From: Undibacterium parvum
GTDB lineage: Bacteria > Pseudomonadota > Gammaproteobacteria > Burkholderiales > Burkholderiaceae_D
Reading direction: 5' to 3'
Length of the DNA: 64,000 bases
Assembly (NCBI RefSeq): GCF_003955735.1
Contig: NZ_CP034464.1
Location: 4,588,001-4,652,000 of the forward strand
In this document: positions 26,563-35,511 of the stretch, piece by piece
How the letters are laid out: every line of letters starts with the position of its first letter
How positions within the stretch are numbered: the first letter of the stretch is position 1
Notes under the pieces: generated by a model
The model's input: only the letters and a program-made list of their open reading frames with translations
What the model was told of the DNA's origin: nothing
The model's database searches: none
Position numbers and translations under genes: made by a program

Positions 26563-28350
26563 ATGACCAAGACCAGTATTCATCCACTTAAGAAATTACT
26601 TAGCTACGCCAACAATTACCGCCTAGATTTTCGTCTGGCGACTCTGTATTCGGTACTGAATAAATTTTTTGACATACTGCCTGAAGTGTTGATCGGCGTG
26701 GCGGTCGATATCGTGGTCAATGGCGATAAAAGTTTTATGGCGAAGCGAATACTGGGGGGCTTTGGAATTACCGACACCTGGCATCAACTGATTTTATTAG
26801 GTGCGCTAAATGTACTTATCTGGGGCGGTGAATCCTGGTTTGAATATTTGCTCTCACTGAAATGGCGTAAATTGGCACAAAACCTGCAGCATGACCTACG
26901 CCTTGATACCTATAGCCATGTGCAAAAATTGGAAATGGCCTATTTCGAAAATCAGCGCACTGGCAACCTGATGTCGGTGCTGAGCGAAGACATTAATCAG
27001 ATGGAACGCTTCCTAAACGGTGGCGCCAATCAAATTATTCAAGTGCTGTGTTCTTCCATTATGGTCAGCGCAGTATTTTTCTCATTACAACCATCTCTAG
27101 CGGTGATTTCACTGTTGCCTGTACCGTTCATCTTGTTTGGTGCTTTTTGGTTTCAAAAACGCCTGGCACCACGCTATGCCGAGGTCAGAGTCGCTGCGGG
27201 TGACGTCAGTGCGCGTCTGAATAATAATTTACTCGGCTTAGCCACGATCAAGGCCTTTGCCACAGAGGATTTAGAGAGCGCGCACATTGCCCAGGCTAGC
27301 CAGGCTTACCGCAACGCGAACGAGCGCGCGATTGCCATCAGTGCCGCCATTACTCCGGTGATACGCATGGCAATTCTGGCCGGGTTCACTGCGACCCTGG
27401 TGTATGGCGGCTGGCTGGTGCTACATGCTGAATTAGCCGTCGGTGCCTATTCAGTTTTGGTGTTTCTGACGCAGCGCCTGCTTTGGCCCTTAACCAGTCT
27501 GGCCGATGTCGCAGACATGTATCAACGCTCCATGTCATCGATAGACCGAGTCATGACACTGCTGCAAACGCCAATTCAAATCAGTTATGCGGGCGAGCCT
27601 GTGGATAGTAGTAAGCTCAAAGGTGAATTGCGCTTTAAGGATGTGAGTTTTTCTTATGGCGACAGGCCAACCATTGAAAAACTTAATCTCACGATAGCCG
27701 CTGGTGCAAGCATCGCCTTCGTGGGGGCTACTGGTTCGGGGAAATCAACTTTAGTAAAACTCTTACTGCGTTTTTATCATGTGGGCGAAGGCACAATACT
27801 GCTCGATGGCCGACCTATTGAAGCGCTGGACTTACAGGATCTGCGACGTAGCATAGGCTATGTAGCACAAGACAGTTTCTTGACCGACGGCAGCATAGCT
27901 GAGAATATCGCCTATGGAATGACAGATGCAAGTGAAGAGGCGATCGCCGAAGCGGCACGCGCGGCCGAAGCGACAGAATTTATCAATAAACTGCCGCTAG
28001 GTTTCGCCACCAAGATAGGAGAACGTGGACAGAAACTCTCTGGCGGTCAGCGCCAACGTTTAGCCTTAGCTCGCGCCATCCTAAAAAACCCGGCAATCTT
28101 GATACTTGATGAGGCCACCAGCGCGGTTGATAATGAGACTGAAGCCGCAATACAACGCAGCCTCGATGTGGTTAGCCGTGGTCGCACCACCGTTATCATC
28201 GCGCATAGGCTGTCGACCGTGCGGCAGGCCGATTGCATACATTTAATGGAAGATGGTCAGATTATAGAAAGCGGCACGCATGAAGAATTACTGAGTTTGG
28301 ACGCGGGCTATGCTGCCTTGTGGCGCTTGCAAACTGGTCAGAGAACTTGA
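26563..28350 (+). CDS. ABC transporter, fused permease and ATPase (MsbA/lipid-exporter-like)
   Basis: A half-transporter exporter of 595 residues. The transmembrane domain (about 1-320) is of the six-helix ABC_membrane type, with LATIKAFATEDLE as its coupling region. The ATPase domain has Walker A GATGSGKST, signature LSGGQRQRLALARAIL, Walker B AILILDEATSAVD and H-loop IAHRLSTV. It presumably works as a homodimer. The exported compound cannot be told from sequence; lipid, peptide and drug exporters share this layout. The start at ATG 26563 gives a conventional N-terminus, but no good Shine-Dalgarno sequence is visible; an earlier start at 26488 adds 25 hydrophobic residues across the terminator. 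Confidence 0.88.
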   Translation: MTKTSIHPLKKLLSYANNYRLDFRLATLYSVLNKFFDILPEVLIGVAVDIVVNGDKSFMAKRILGGFGITDTWHQLILLGALNVLIWGGESWFEYLLSLKWRKLAQNLQHDLRLDTYSHVQKLEMAYFENQRTGNLMSVLSEDINQMERFLNGGANQIIQVLCSSIMVSAVFFSLQPSLAVISLLPVPFILFGAFWFQKRLAPRYAEVRVAAGDVSARLNNNLLGLATIKAFATEDLESAHIAQASQAYRNANERAIAISAAITPVIRMAILAGFTATLVYGGWLVLHAELAVGAYSVLVFLTQRLLWPLTSLADVADMYQRSMSSIDRVMTLLQTPIQISYAGEPVDSSKLKGELRFKDVSFSYGDRPTIEKLNLTIAAGASIAFVGATGSGKSTLVKLLLRFYHVGEGTILLDGRPIEALDLQDLRRSIGYVAQDSFLTDGSIAENIAYGMTDASEEAIAEAARAAEATEFINKLPLGFATKIGERGQKLSGGQRQRLALARAILKNPAILILDEATSAVDNETEAAIQRSLDVVSRGRTTVIIAHRLSTVRQADCIHLMEDGQIIESGTHEELLSLDAGYAALWRLQTGQRT

Positions 28351-28362
28351 TTTTAATGGGGA

Positions 28363-28402
28363 ACTTGGAGCAGAGCCCTAAGTTTTGGGTCCTGCTCCAA
28401 GT
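28363..28402. terminator. Stem-loop between convergent genes
   Basis: Long imperfect hairpin ACTTGGAGCAG/CTGCTCCAAGT with an inner GCCC/GGG stem, lying 12 bases after the ABC transporter stop and facing the renalase-like gene. It lacks a strong U-run, so rho-independent action is uncertain. Confidence 0.55.
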
Positions 28403-28417
28403 CAATTTAACACGCAA

Positions 28418-29413
28418 CTAGGCTGATACTTCCTTGGCCAGTGCCAAGCCACTCAGGAAGGCATTTTCTACACGGCCGCCGCCCTCTAGACCGACCGCAA
28501 ACCAGTCTCCACACAGGCCCAGACCTTTTTTTGCATCCCACAGATTTGCTTGCGCTAAAGGCTGGCACGCCTCGGAATAACGCCACCTATGCGCCACCGC
28601 ATGCACCGCCTGTATGGGAGAGCCGGTCGCTTCATGGAAGGCTTTCGAGAGTTTTTCTTTTATCCTATCTGGATCTTCTTCCAGATGTTTTTTACTCCAG
28701 GCCGCGGTCGCGTGGCACACCCAGCGTTCGCCAGCTCTATGATCCGGTTTCGAGGTGTCGCGTGAGATCCAGCCGAGTCGTGAATTGGCGATCCAGGCAC
28801 CATCGTAGTTGAGATTTAAGGCATTCTGAAAGCCTAGCATCAAGGTCCAGCATGGCTCCATATGTATGGAGTTGAGTATTTTGGAAAATTCGCTATGTCC
28901 TGTCAGTAGCGGCGCGGCCTGCTCCGGTGGAGTAGCGATGATGACCGCATCAAATGGCCCAGCCGAGGCTGGCACTGCAACCATGTCAGACTTTATCAAT
29001 AACAACCATTGCTTATCGAACGGCTCTAGCGCCATGACCTGCTGTTCAGTACGTACATCGAGACCATGTGCCAGTTGTTTGCCTAGCGAACTCATGCCAG
29101 GCGTAGGCACATATCGTTTTCTACTGCGGTCGGCGGGAGTGGTAATCGCAGCGTCCAACTTGACTAGCTTGCCTTCCCATGGCACCACCCAACCTACCTT
29201 ACTCCAATCGGCAATCTCCTTTTTAAATCGATCTGAACTAGCAGTAAAATATTGGGCGCCATGATCAAAGCCACCTACTTCGGTTTGACGGGTACTCATA
29301 CGTCCACTGACACCACTACTTTTTTCGTAAATGGTGACATGATGTCCTTGCGATTGTAGTTGACGTGCAGCAGTCAATCCCGCAATTCCAGCTCCAACGA
29401 TCGCTATTTGCAT
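28418..29413 (-). CDS. Renalase-like FAD/NAD(P)-dependent amine oxidoreductase
   Basis: A flavoprotein of 331 residues. It begins MQIAIVGAGIAGLTAARQL, the Rossmann GxGxxG for the FAD ADP moiety, followed by YEKSSGVSGRMSTR with the conserved Glu and the second flavin motif. FDHGAQYFT is a segment shared by bacterial renalase-like proteins. Near the C-terminus GLGLCGDWFAVGLEGGGRVENAFLSG is the second FAD-contact motif. Bacterial renalases oxidise aberrant dihydro-NAD(P) isomers, but substrate here is inferred from family only. It is transcribed towards the ABC transporter and stands alone. Confidence 0.85.
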   Translation of the reverse strand: MQIAIVGAGIAGLTAARQLQSQGHHVTIYEKSSGVSGRMSTRQTEVGGFDHGAQYFTASSDRFKKEIADWSKVGWVVPWEGKLVKLDAAITTPADRSRKRYVPTPGMSSLGKQLAHGLDVRTEQQVMALEPFDKQWLLLIKSDMVAVPASAGPFDAVIIATPPEQAAPLLTGHSEFSKILNSIHMEPCWTLMLGFQNALNLNYDGAWIANSRLGWISRDTSKPDHRAGERWVCHATAAWSKKHLEEDPDRIKEKLSKAFHEATGSPIQAVHAVAHRWRYSEACQPLAQANLWDAKKGLGLCGDWFAVGLEGGGRVENAFLSGLALAKEVSA

Positions 29414-29453
29414 GATGGGTATCTCCTAAGGTATTTAAAATAAAAGCAGAAAC

Positions 29454-29489
29454 AAAAACGCCCGCAAGCTAAGCTATGCGGGCGTTTTT
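29454..29489 (-). terminator. Rho-independent terminator after the CBS-domain gene
   Basis: A 13-bp perfect stem (AAAAACGCCCGCA with its complement) and A/T runs on both sides. It ends the CBS gene on the minus strand before the renalase-like gene. Confidence 0.9.
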
Positions 29490-29511
29490 ATTTAGTCGAC
29501 GACGTTCAACA

Positions 29512-29961
29512 TCACTCTTCGCTTTCTTCAACAGGCCAATCGCGAATATAGGCCTTCAACATCTTGTTCTCAAAGCTTTGCGCCTCCAGAACAGCTTTTG
29601 CAACATCATAGAAAGAAATCACACCGAGTAAAACTTTTGCATCCATCACCGGCAGATAGCGCGAGTGTTTCTCCAGCATCATGCGTCTTACTTCATTCAC
29701 TTCAGTTTCTGGCGTCACCGTCAATGGATGGTCATCCATAAACTTGCGCACCGTACCGTTGCCTAATGAACCTGTTTGTTTATCCAGGGCACGTATCACT
29801 TCGCGAAACGTCAGTACCCCTACCAGAGTGCCGAACTCCATCACCACCAGAGAACCTATATCTTTTTCTTCCATGACGCTGGCAGCTTCGGTGATCAAAG
29901 TGTCTGGCGTGATAGTAAATAGGATATTACCTTTTACCTGGAGAATTTCTGAAACCTTCAT
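29512..29961 (-). CDS. CBS-domain pair protein
   Basis: A stand-alone 149-residue Bateman module: two CBS domains (about 1-65 and 75-135), each with the typical pattern (TLITEAASVMEEKDIGSLVV then LVGVLTFREV; TEVNEVRRMMLEKHSRYLPV then LLGVISFYDVAKAV). Such modules bind adenine nucleotides and regulate partner proteins; no partner is evident here. The start is placed at the ATG with a strong AAGGGGG Shine-Dalgarno sequence; the frame continues upstream without family similarity. The acidic C-terminus (VEESEE) is unremarkable. Confidence 0.9.
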   Translation of the reverse strand: MKVSEILQVKGNILFTITPDTLITEAASVMEEKDIGSLVVMEFGTLVGVLTFREVIRALDKQTGSLGNGTVRKFMDDHPLTVTPETEVNEVRRMMLEKHSRYLPVMDAKVLLGVISFYDVAKAVLEAQSFENKMLKAYIRDWPVEESEE

Positions 29962-30105
29962 ATTGCCCCCCTTAAAATCGTCAGCTATGCGCTTATCGCA
30001 TTTATATCTTTTGCTTATATTGTCAATGTATCGTAAGCCGTGTAAAAAATCCAGCATTTGCAGAGAGCAAACTTAATTGAGTTAGCGCGAAAAATATTTT
30101 CTACG

Positions 30106-30132
30106 AAAAATGCTGTCAAAAAGCATTTTTTA
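30106..30132 (+). promoter_or_regulatory. Hairpin with U-run in the metY leader
   Basis: Stem AAAAATGCT/AGCATTTTT followed by TT, 55 bases before the metY start. It looks like an intrinsic terminator placed upstream of the gene, compatible with attenuation or with ending an unseen short leader. No known riboswitch fold was recognised. Confidence 0.35.
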
Positions 30133-30186
30133 AACTCTTGCTTCGATGGTAGCATTAAGCCTTGAACTTAGGAGAAAAACACCATC

Positions 30187-31497
30187 ATGAGCGGTCCAAA
30201 ATACCACGGTTTCGATACCTTGTCGCTGCATGCGGGTGCTGCGCCCGATCCAGCAACTGGCGCGCGTGCCACACCTATCCACTTTACTTCCTCGTTTGTG
30301 TTTAAAGACTCAGATCACGCGGCCTCACTCTTTAATATGGAGCGTGCCGGTCATGTGTATTCGCGCATCTCGAACCCTACCAACGCCGTCCTGGAAGAGC
30401 GCATCGCAGCGCTTGAGGGCGGGGTCGCAGGGATCGCCGTGGCCAGTGGACAGGCCGCGCTACACTTAGGTCTTGCCACCATCGCTGGCGCCGGATCGCA
30501 CATCGTTGCTTCACGCGCGCTGTACGGCGGTTCCCAAAATTTACTCGCCTACACCTTAAAGCGTTTTGGAATAGAAACGACTTTCGTCGACCCACGCGAT
30601 CTGGATGCCTGGCGTCAGGCGATACGGCCAAATACCAAGGTGCTATTCGGTGAGACTTTGGGTAACCCGGGTTTGGATGTACTCAATATCCCTGAGGTGG
30701 CTGCGATCGCGCATGAGAATTACCTACCGTTGATGCTGGACGCCACTTTCACCACTCCGTATTTGCTGCGCCCTTTTGAGCACGGTGCGGATCTGATCTG
30801 CCATTCAGCGACCAAGTTTTTATGCGGCCATGGCACCGCTATTGGCGGCTTATTGGTGGATGGCGGTACTTTCGACTGGCAACAAGCTTACGAAAAGACC
30901 GGGCGCTTTAGCGAATTGTGCGAACCCTATGATGGATTCCACGGCATGGTGTTTGCTGAAGAATCGACTGTAGGAGCGTTCTCGCTCAGGGCGCGCCGTG
31001 AAGGTTTGCGCGACTTCGGTGCCGCCATGAGCCCGCACAATGCCTTCGCCATCTTGCAGGGAATCGAGACTCTAGGCCTACGCATGGATAGGCATGTCGC
31101 CAATACCCGTAAGGTCGTAGAATTTTTGGTGGCGCACCCGGCAGTCGCTTCGGTGGCTTTTCCTGAACTGGAAAGCCATCCGGATTGTGCACTCGCCAAG
31201 ACCCTGCTACCGAAAGGTTGTGGCGCAGTATTTTCTTTCAACATCAAGGGCGACTGTGCTGCAGGTCAACGCTTTGTCGAGGCTCTCAAAATATTTTCTC
31301 ATCTGGCCAATGTCGGCGACGCCAAGTCGCTGGTGATCCACCCTGCCTCAACCACCCACTTCCGGGTGCCGAGCGAGCAATTGGCCGCCTCTGGGATTAG
31401 CGAAGGCACCATGCGCCTGTCGATAGGCCTGGAAGATATCGATGACTTATTAGAAGACTTGGCGCGCGGCTTAAAAGCAGCCATGAAAGGAGCTTAA
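30187..31497 (+). CDS. metY: O-acetylhomoserine sulfhydrylase (PLP-dependent)
   Basis: Makes homocysteine from O-acetylhomoserine and sulfide in methionine synthesis. It is a Cys/Met-metabolism PLP enzyme of 436 residues, the long MetY form. It starts with FDTLSLHAGAAPDPATGARATPIHFTSSF, then YSRISNPTNAVLEERIAALEGG (phosphate-side Tyr and Arg) and VASGQAA. The PLP lysine is in HSATKFLCGHGT, and the C-terminal substrate-carboxylate Arg in MRLSIGLEDIDDL. It has a good Shine-Dalgarno (AGGAG) and begins a three-gene operon with a hydrolase and a LysE exporter. O-succinylhomoserine as substrate (MetZ) cannot be wholly excluded, but length and N-terminus favour MetY. Confidence 0.92.
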   Translation: MSGPKYHGFDTLSLHAGAAPDPATGARATPIHFTSSFVFKDSDHAASLFNMERAGHVYSRISNPTNAVLEERIAALEGGVAGIAVASGQAALHLGLATIAGAGSHIVASRALYGGSQNLLAYTLKRFGIETTFVDPRDLDAWRQAIRPNTKVLFGETLGNPGLDVLNIPEVAAIAHENYLPLMLDATFTTPYLLRPFEHGADLICHSATKFLCGHGTAIGGLLVDGGTFDWQQAYEKTGRFSELCEPYDGFHGMVFAEESTVGAFSLRARREGLRDFGAAMSPHNAFAILQGIETLGLRMDRHVANTRKVVEFLVAHPAVASVAFPELESHPDCALAKTLLPKGCGAVFSFNIKGDCAAGQRFVEALKIFSHLANVGDAKSLVIHPASTTHFRVPSEQLAASGISEGTMRLSIGLEDIDDLLEDLARGLKAAMKGA

Positions 31498-31498
31498 G

Positions 31499-32305
31499 AT
31501 GCTCATCACTATCGATAATCAGGCTGCGTATTGCTACACCGGTGGCAAAGCCTTCAATCCAGAATTGCCAACTGTGGTTTTTATTCATGGCGCGCAGAAC
31601 GACCATTCGGTCTGGGCGCTGCAAAGCCGCTATTTTGCGCATCATGGTTTTTCTGTGTTGGCGCTAGACTTGCCAGGACACGGGCGCAGTAAAGGCGCCG
31701 CCTTAAGCAGTGTCGCTGCAATGGCAACCTGGTTGCTGGCGGTGTTGGATGCGGCTGGTGTTAGCAGCGCCATGTTGGTCGGGCATAGCATGGGTTCTTT
31801 GATCGCACTCGAAGCTTGCAGTCAGGCACCCACGCGTGCCAGCAAGCTAGCCTTGCTCGCTTGTGCCTACCCAATGAAAGTTTCCGATACGCTGTTAAAT
31901 GCAGCGCGCGATGAAGAACAGAGCGCCATCGACATGGTGAATATCTGGTCGCATAGCTCAATTGCGCATAAACCCTCCTGCCCCGGTCCTGGTTTTTCTG
32001 TGATGGGCAGCAGCCAACGCCTGATGCAGCGGATTTCCCAGATCAATCCTGAAAAAGTTTTTTTCACTGATTTTAGCGCCTGCAATAATTACGCGAATGG
32101 CGAGCAAGCGGCGCTGGCGGTGGCCTGCCCTACCCTGTTTTTGCTGGCGCGCAAGGATATGATGACACCGATCAAGGCCAGTAGCGGCTTAAGCAAGGCG
32201 ATCACGCAAAGTAAGATCAGCATCATCGAAGACTGTGGGCACTCCATGATGACTGAGCAAGCCGATGCGGTATTAAGTGAATTACTTAGCTTTGCCAGAG
32301 GCTAG
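31499..32305 (+). CDS. Alpha/beta-hydrolase fold protein
   Basis: A cytoplasmic serine hydrolase of 268 residues. The oxyanion segment is VFIHGAQNDHSVW, the nucleophile elbow GHSMG, the probable acid LARKDMMTP, and the histidine in EDCGHSMM. It starts two bases after the metY stop with Shine-Dalgarno AAAGGAG inside the end of metY, so it is coupled to it. The substrate is unknown. The pairing with metY recalls acetyl-ester chemistry, but it lacks the fold additions of homoserine acetyltransferase (MetX), so I do not call it that. Confidence 0.87.
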   Translation: MLITIDNQAAYCYTGGKAFNPELPTVVFIHGAQNDHSVWALQSRYFAHHGFSVLALDLPGHGRSKGAALSSVAAMATWLLAVLDAAGVSSAMLVGHSMGSLIALEACSQAPTRASKLALLACAYPMKVSDTLLNAARDEEQSAIDMVNIWSHSSIAHKPSCPGPGFSVMGSSQRLMQRISQINPEKVFFTDFSACNNYANGEQAALAVACPTLFLLARKDMMTPIKASSGLSKAITQSKISIIEDCGHSMMTEQADAVLSELLSFARG

Positions 32306-32311
32306 ACGCGT

Positions 32312-32935
32312 ATGGCGATGACGATGGAAAGCATGTTGTTGTTTACCGCGACCGAAGCAGCACTCTCTTTATCACCGGGGCCGGCAGTGATGATGGTGGT
32401 GGCGTATGGCATCGCACGCGGTTGGCGCAATTCGCTGTTTGTTACCCTGGGGATTCTAACTGGCAATGCGATTTACTTTGCCATCTCGGCCACAGGCATA
32501 GGCTCAGTGCTGCTGGCCTCGCCTATGCTATTTAATGGACTTAAATATCTGGGCGCGGCGTATCTGGTGTATCTGGGCTTGTCAGCTATCTTTGGCAAGC
32601 CTTCAGCCATCACCTTATCCGCGATTGATAGCCAGGCACTGAGCGGGCGGCGTATCTTTTTGAGTGCCTTGATGTTACAGGTGACCAATCCGAAGTCGCT
32701 GTTGACCTTCGTTGCGATCTTGCCGCAATTCATAGACCCACAAGCGCCGGTCGCGATGCAGTTATTGATATTAGCAGCCTGCTCAATTATTCCGGAATTT
32801 TTTATCTTACTAGGCTATGGCATGTTAGCTAGCAAAGCGAGTCACTGGGCGACTCAGCCGAAATACTGCCAGATCACCGAACGTATCGCTGGCACGCTGG
32901 TGTTGATGGCAGGCGTCTTGGTGGCTGCGGTTTAA
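32312..32935 (+). CDS. LysE/RhtB-family amino acid exporter
   Basis: An inner-membrane exporter of 207 residues with about six hydrophobic helices. The N-terminal LSLSPGPAVMMVVAYGIARGWRNSLFVTLG block is the LysE/RhtB signature (SPGP, then GxxxGW). LQVTNPKSLLTFVAILPQFI is the second conserved block. Third gene of the metY operon, six bases after the hydrolase. Export of homoserine, threonine or a sulfur amino acid is plausible from context only. Confidence 0.9.
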   Translation: MAMTMESMLLFTATEAALSLSPGPAVMMVVAYGIARGWRNSLFVTLGILTGNAIYFAISATGIGSVLLASPMLFNGLKYLGAAYLVYLGLSAIFGKPSAITLSAIDSQALSGRRIFLSALMLQVTNPKSLLTFVAILPQFIDPQAPVAMQLLILAACSIIPEFFILLGYGMLASKASHWATQPKYCQITERIAGTLVLMAGVLVAAV

Positions 32936-32941
32936 AACAAA

Positions 32942-32975
32942 AAAGCGCTGGTCAAGAACTCTTGTCCAGCGCTTT
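32942..32975. terminator. Bidirectional terminator between LysE and GNAT genes
   Basis: Stem AAAGCGCTGG/CCAGCGCTTT plus an inner CAAG/CTTG pair. The U-run is best on the minus strand (T6), so it serves both convergent units. Confidence 0.88.
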
Positions 32976-32999
32976 ATCGATGTGCCATCGAGCTTGTAT

Positions 33000-33425
33000 T
33001 TAAAAATTATGCGTCATGTGCACGTGCGGAATTCCCGCTTCTTCAAATTGGGTCCCATCGCTGGCAAAGCCTGCGCGCTGATAAAAACTTTCGGCCGTGG
33101 TTTGGGCATTGAGTTGCACTGCCACCTGGCCTCTTAGTTTTGCCTGCTCCATCAGCAAGCGCAAAATCGCTGCACCAACACCGCTGCCGCGCGCCGTTTC
33201 TTTGACTGCCATGCGACCTATGTGCCCATCCGGTAGCAATCGGCCGGTGCCTATCACTAACTTATTCTCATCGTAGGCGACCGCGTGCAAACACAGAGCG
33301 TCCATCACATCCCACTCCAGATCGGCTGGAATATGCTGCTCTAGCACAAACACTTCGTGGCGTATCGCCTGCGCGTCTTTTTGCAGGGTATTCCAGTCAC
33401 CTAAGATAATATTGAATTCATTCAT
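33000..33425 (-). CDS. GNAT-family N-acetyltransferase (ElaA-like)
   Basis: A 141-residue acetyl-CoA-dependent acyltransferase. The acetyl-CoA pyrophosphate loop is visible as RMAVKETARGSGVGAAIL (R/Q-x-x-G-x-G/A), followed by the C-terminal FYQRAGFASDG strand-helix typical of GNATs. The N-terminal VFVLEQHIPADLEWDVMDALCLHAVAY resembles ElaA-type proteins. Substrate unknown. Fifty bases downstream of an epoxide-hydrolase-like gene on the same strand. Confidence 0.85.
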   Translation of the reverse strand: MNEFNIILGDWNTLQKDAQAIRHEVFVLEQHIPADLEWDVMDALCLHAVAYDENKLVIGTGRLLPDGHIGRMAVKETARGSGVGAAILRLLMEQAKLRGQVAVQLNAQTTAESFYQRAGFASDGTQFEEAGIPHVHMTHNF

Positions 33426-33475
33426 AATAAAGCGGCAATAAAATGTTGTTGTGAGTAAATAATTTAATGATTTAA

Positions 33476-34414
33476 TTATGGCAGCGAAGCATAGTCCTTG
33501 GCAAGCGGCTTCTCTGCCTCGATAAAAGCGCGGATCAGCGTGTTAATCCTGCTTGGCTGCTCATGGATGATCCAATGCGTGCCCTCGGGGATACGTACGA
33601 TTTCCAGATCAGCGACGAACTCTTCCAAGCCATCTAATAAATTTTTTGGCAGCGCTGTATCGGCCTCGCCCCAGATGACGCGGGTAGCCACATTGACTTT
33701 AAAATCAGCGGCCGACAAGTTCAGTTGCGCAGCACCTGGCGCAGTGGCGGTGGGCGGATGCAAAGGGGACGCACGGTAATAATTGACGCCGCCATGCAGT
33801 CCGCGCGCCCAGCAGGCATGATACAGAGCGCGGGTAGGCGCATCAAACCAGCCCGCCTCACCCTGCTTCTTGAAAAAACCTTCGACTAAAGCAAAATCAT
33901 CTTGCGCCAGCGCTAGTTCAGACCCTTCCTGACGTAGCCAATTCATGTATTCACTGGCGGCTTTTTGGTTGGCATCGTGCGCTAAGGCCTGCATAAATAA
34001 ATACGGATGTGGGGCATTGATGATGATCAGTTGTTCGACCAATTCTGGTAGGGCAATCGCCAGATTCCAACACACGGCACCGCCCCAATCATGCGCCACA
34101 ATAATCGCCTTTTGGTCGCCCAGATGCGCGATTAGCAGCCTTAGATCGTCGACTATGTATTTCGCCTTATAGGCCGCCACATCGGCTGGCATATCGGATA
34201 AATTAAAGCCGCGCAAGTCTGGCGCCACCGCAAAATAATCTTGCCCAAACTCGGACAATTGCGCCGCCCATTCATACCAAAACTCGGGGAAGCCATGCAC
34301 AAACAAGATCAAAGGACGACCCGGCACCCCGGCACTGGCGTAATGCAGCCGGGTGCCGTTAGCTAGCGCGGCATACTGCCCACTGCGTATTTCTACTTGC
34401 TGATCGCTATCCAT
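33476..34414 (-). CDS. Epoxide-hydrolase/haloalkane-dehalogenase-like alpha/beta hydrolase
   Basis: A 312-residue hydrolase whose nucleophile elbow is VAHDWGGAV, with Asp as nucleophile, as in epoxide hydrolases and dehalogenases. The oxyanion motif VHGFPEFWYEW (HGxP) precedes it. The acid is in IWGEADTAL and the catalytic His in EGTHWIIHEQP. It lies at the promoter-distal end of a lipid-degradation cluster, so epoxy or lactone intermediates are reasonable substrates, though unproven. Shine-Dalgarno AAGGAGAC precedes the ATG. Confidence 0.87.
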   Translation of the reverse strand: MDSDQQVEIRSGQYAALANGTRLHYASAGVPGRPLILFVHGFPEFWYEWAAQLSEFGQDYFAVAPDLRGFNLSDMPADVAAYKAKYIVDDLRLLIAHLGDQKAIIVAHDWGGAVCWNLAIALPELVEQLIIINAPHPYLFMQALAHDANQKAASEYMNWLRQEGSELALAQDDFALVEGFFKKQGEAGWFDAPTRALYHACWARGLHGGVNYYRASPLHPPTATAPGAAQLNLSAADFKVNVATRVIWGEADTALPKNLLDGLEEFVADLEIVRIPEGTHWIIHEQPSRINTLIRAFIEAEKPLAKDYASLP

Positions 34415-34431
34415 GATGTCTCCTTAAAAAT

Positions 34432-34515
34432 AGATACTCCCCCAGTTTTTTAAAAAAACTGGCTACTCCCGCATATAGCACCTGCGCGATTAAATATTAC
34501 TAGGAGGGAGTATCT
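34432..34515. repeat. 84-bp palindromic element with 10-bp terminal inverted repeats (AGATACTCCC)
   Basis: It begins AGATACTCCC and ends with the exact complement GGGAGTATCT. An inner perfect hairpin CCAGTTTTTT/AAAAAACTGG follows the left end. Same size class and end motif as the element at 16312-16394. It lies between two minus-strand genes (SDR and epoxide-hydrolase-like). Confidence 0.7.
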
Positions 34516-34540
34516 GTAAATCAGACTGTATTAACTGGGT

Positions 34541-35443
34541 TTAGGCGGCCTTCATTTTGGCGCGCAACATGTCACGGATATGCGGCGCGGCCTGATACGG
34601 ATCGCCGGGATTACGCTGCTGCACGATGTCTTCCATGCGTTCTTGTACATTGCCCAATGCAGACGGATGCGAGAAGATATAGAACTGCTTTTCCTGTATC
34701 GCCTTAAAGGTATTTTCAGCCACTTCCTGGGCACTGACCTTGCCGGAAGAAACCGCTTTATCCGACATGCTCTGCGATGCCCTTTGGCTGGCAGTGACGG
34801 CGCCCGCGGCCACGTCTTGCGGACGATTGCGGTGCGACTGGCTAATCCCGGTTGGCACAAAATACGGGCAAAGTACCGACGCGCCAATCGGTGCCTGCGC
34901 CAGATCCAGATCTTGATACAGGCTTTCCGATAAGGACACCACCGCATGTTTAGAGACGTTGTAGACTCCCATGGTGGGCGCATTTAACAAGCCAGCCATA
35001 GAAGCGGTATTGACGATATGCCCTTCATACTCAGGGTCCTGCTTGGCGCACTCCAGCATCAGATTGGTGAAGATGCGCACGCCATGGATCACACCCCATA
35101 AATTTACGCCTAACACCCATTCCCAATCGGCCTGAGTGTTTTCCCAAATCAAACCACCTGAACCCACGCCGGCATTATTAAAGACCAGATGCACCGCACC
35201 GTATTTTTGCATGCAAGCGTCGGCTAGTGCCTGCACCTGTTCGGCATGCCGCACATCGCAACGCATCGCCAGCACCTCAGCGCCGCTCGCTTCCAATTCC
35301 GCTTTGACTGCATCCAAGGCATCTTGCTGCACATCAGCCAACACCAACTTCATTCCTAAACGCGCCCCTATGAGGGCGAACTCACGGCCAAAACCACTGG
35401 CAGCACCGGTAATCACGGCGACTCTGTCTTTAAAAATACGCAT
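34541..35443 (-). CDS. Short-chain dehydrogenase/reductase (classical, C-terminally extended)
   Basis: An NAD(P)-dependent oxidoreductase of 300 residues. Its cofactor motif is TGAASGFGREFA, with NNAGVGSGG and the catalytic YNVSKHA in order. It carries about 50 residues beyond the classical 250, ending in PYQAAPHIRDMLRAKMKAA. In context it could act on a hydroxyacyl or alcohol intermediate. Sixty-eight bases downstream of the MDR reductase gene. Confidence 0.88.
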   Translation of the reverse strand: MRIFKDRVAVITGAASGFGREFALIGARLGMKLVLADVQQDALDAVKAELEASGAEVLAMRCDVRHAEQVQALADACMQKYGAVHLVFNNAGVGSGGLIWENTQADWEWVLGVNLWGVIHGVRIFTNLMLECAKQDPEYEGHIVNTASMAGLLNAPTMGVYNVSKHAVVSLSESLYQDLDLAQAPIGASVLCPYFVPTGISQSHRNRPQDVAAGAVTASQRASQSMSDKAVSSGKVSAQEVAENTFKAIQEKQFYIFSHPSALGNVQERMEDIVQQRNPGDPYQAAPHIRDMLRAKMKAA

Positions 35444-35511
35444 GTAGCACTCCTGAATTGAAATCGCTGAAATTGAAATTGATGTTGGGGATGGAGATGT
35501 TTGTGGCAGTC

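Noticed and set aside
30060..30186. Possible SAM riboswitch in front of metY
   Set aside because: The single short hairpin does not form the multi-helix folds of known SAM riboswitches; noted only as a terminator-like hairpin.
31499..32305. Hydrolase after metY as a homoserine O-acetyltransferase (metX)
   Set aside because: At 268 residues it lacks the size and lid domain of MetX; only the generic alpha/beta hydrolase motifs are present.
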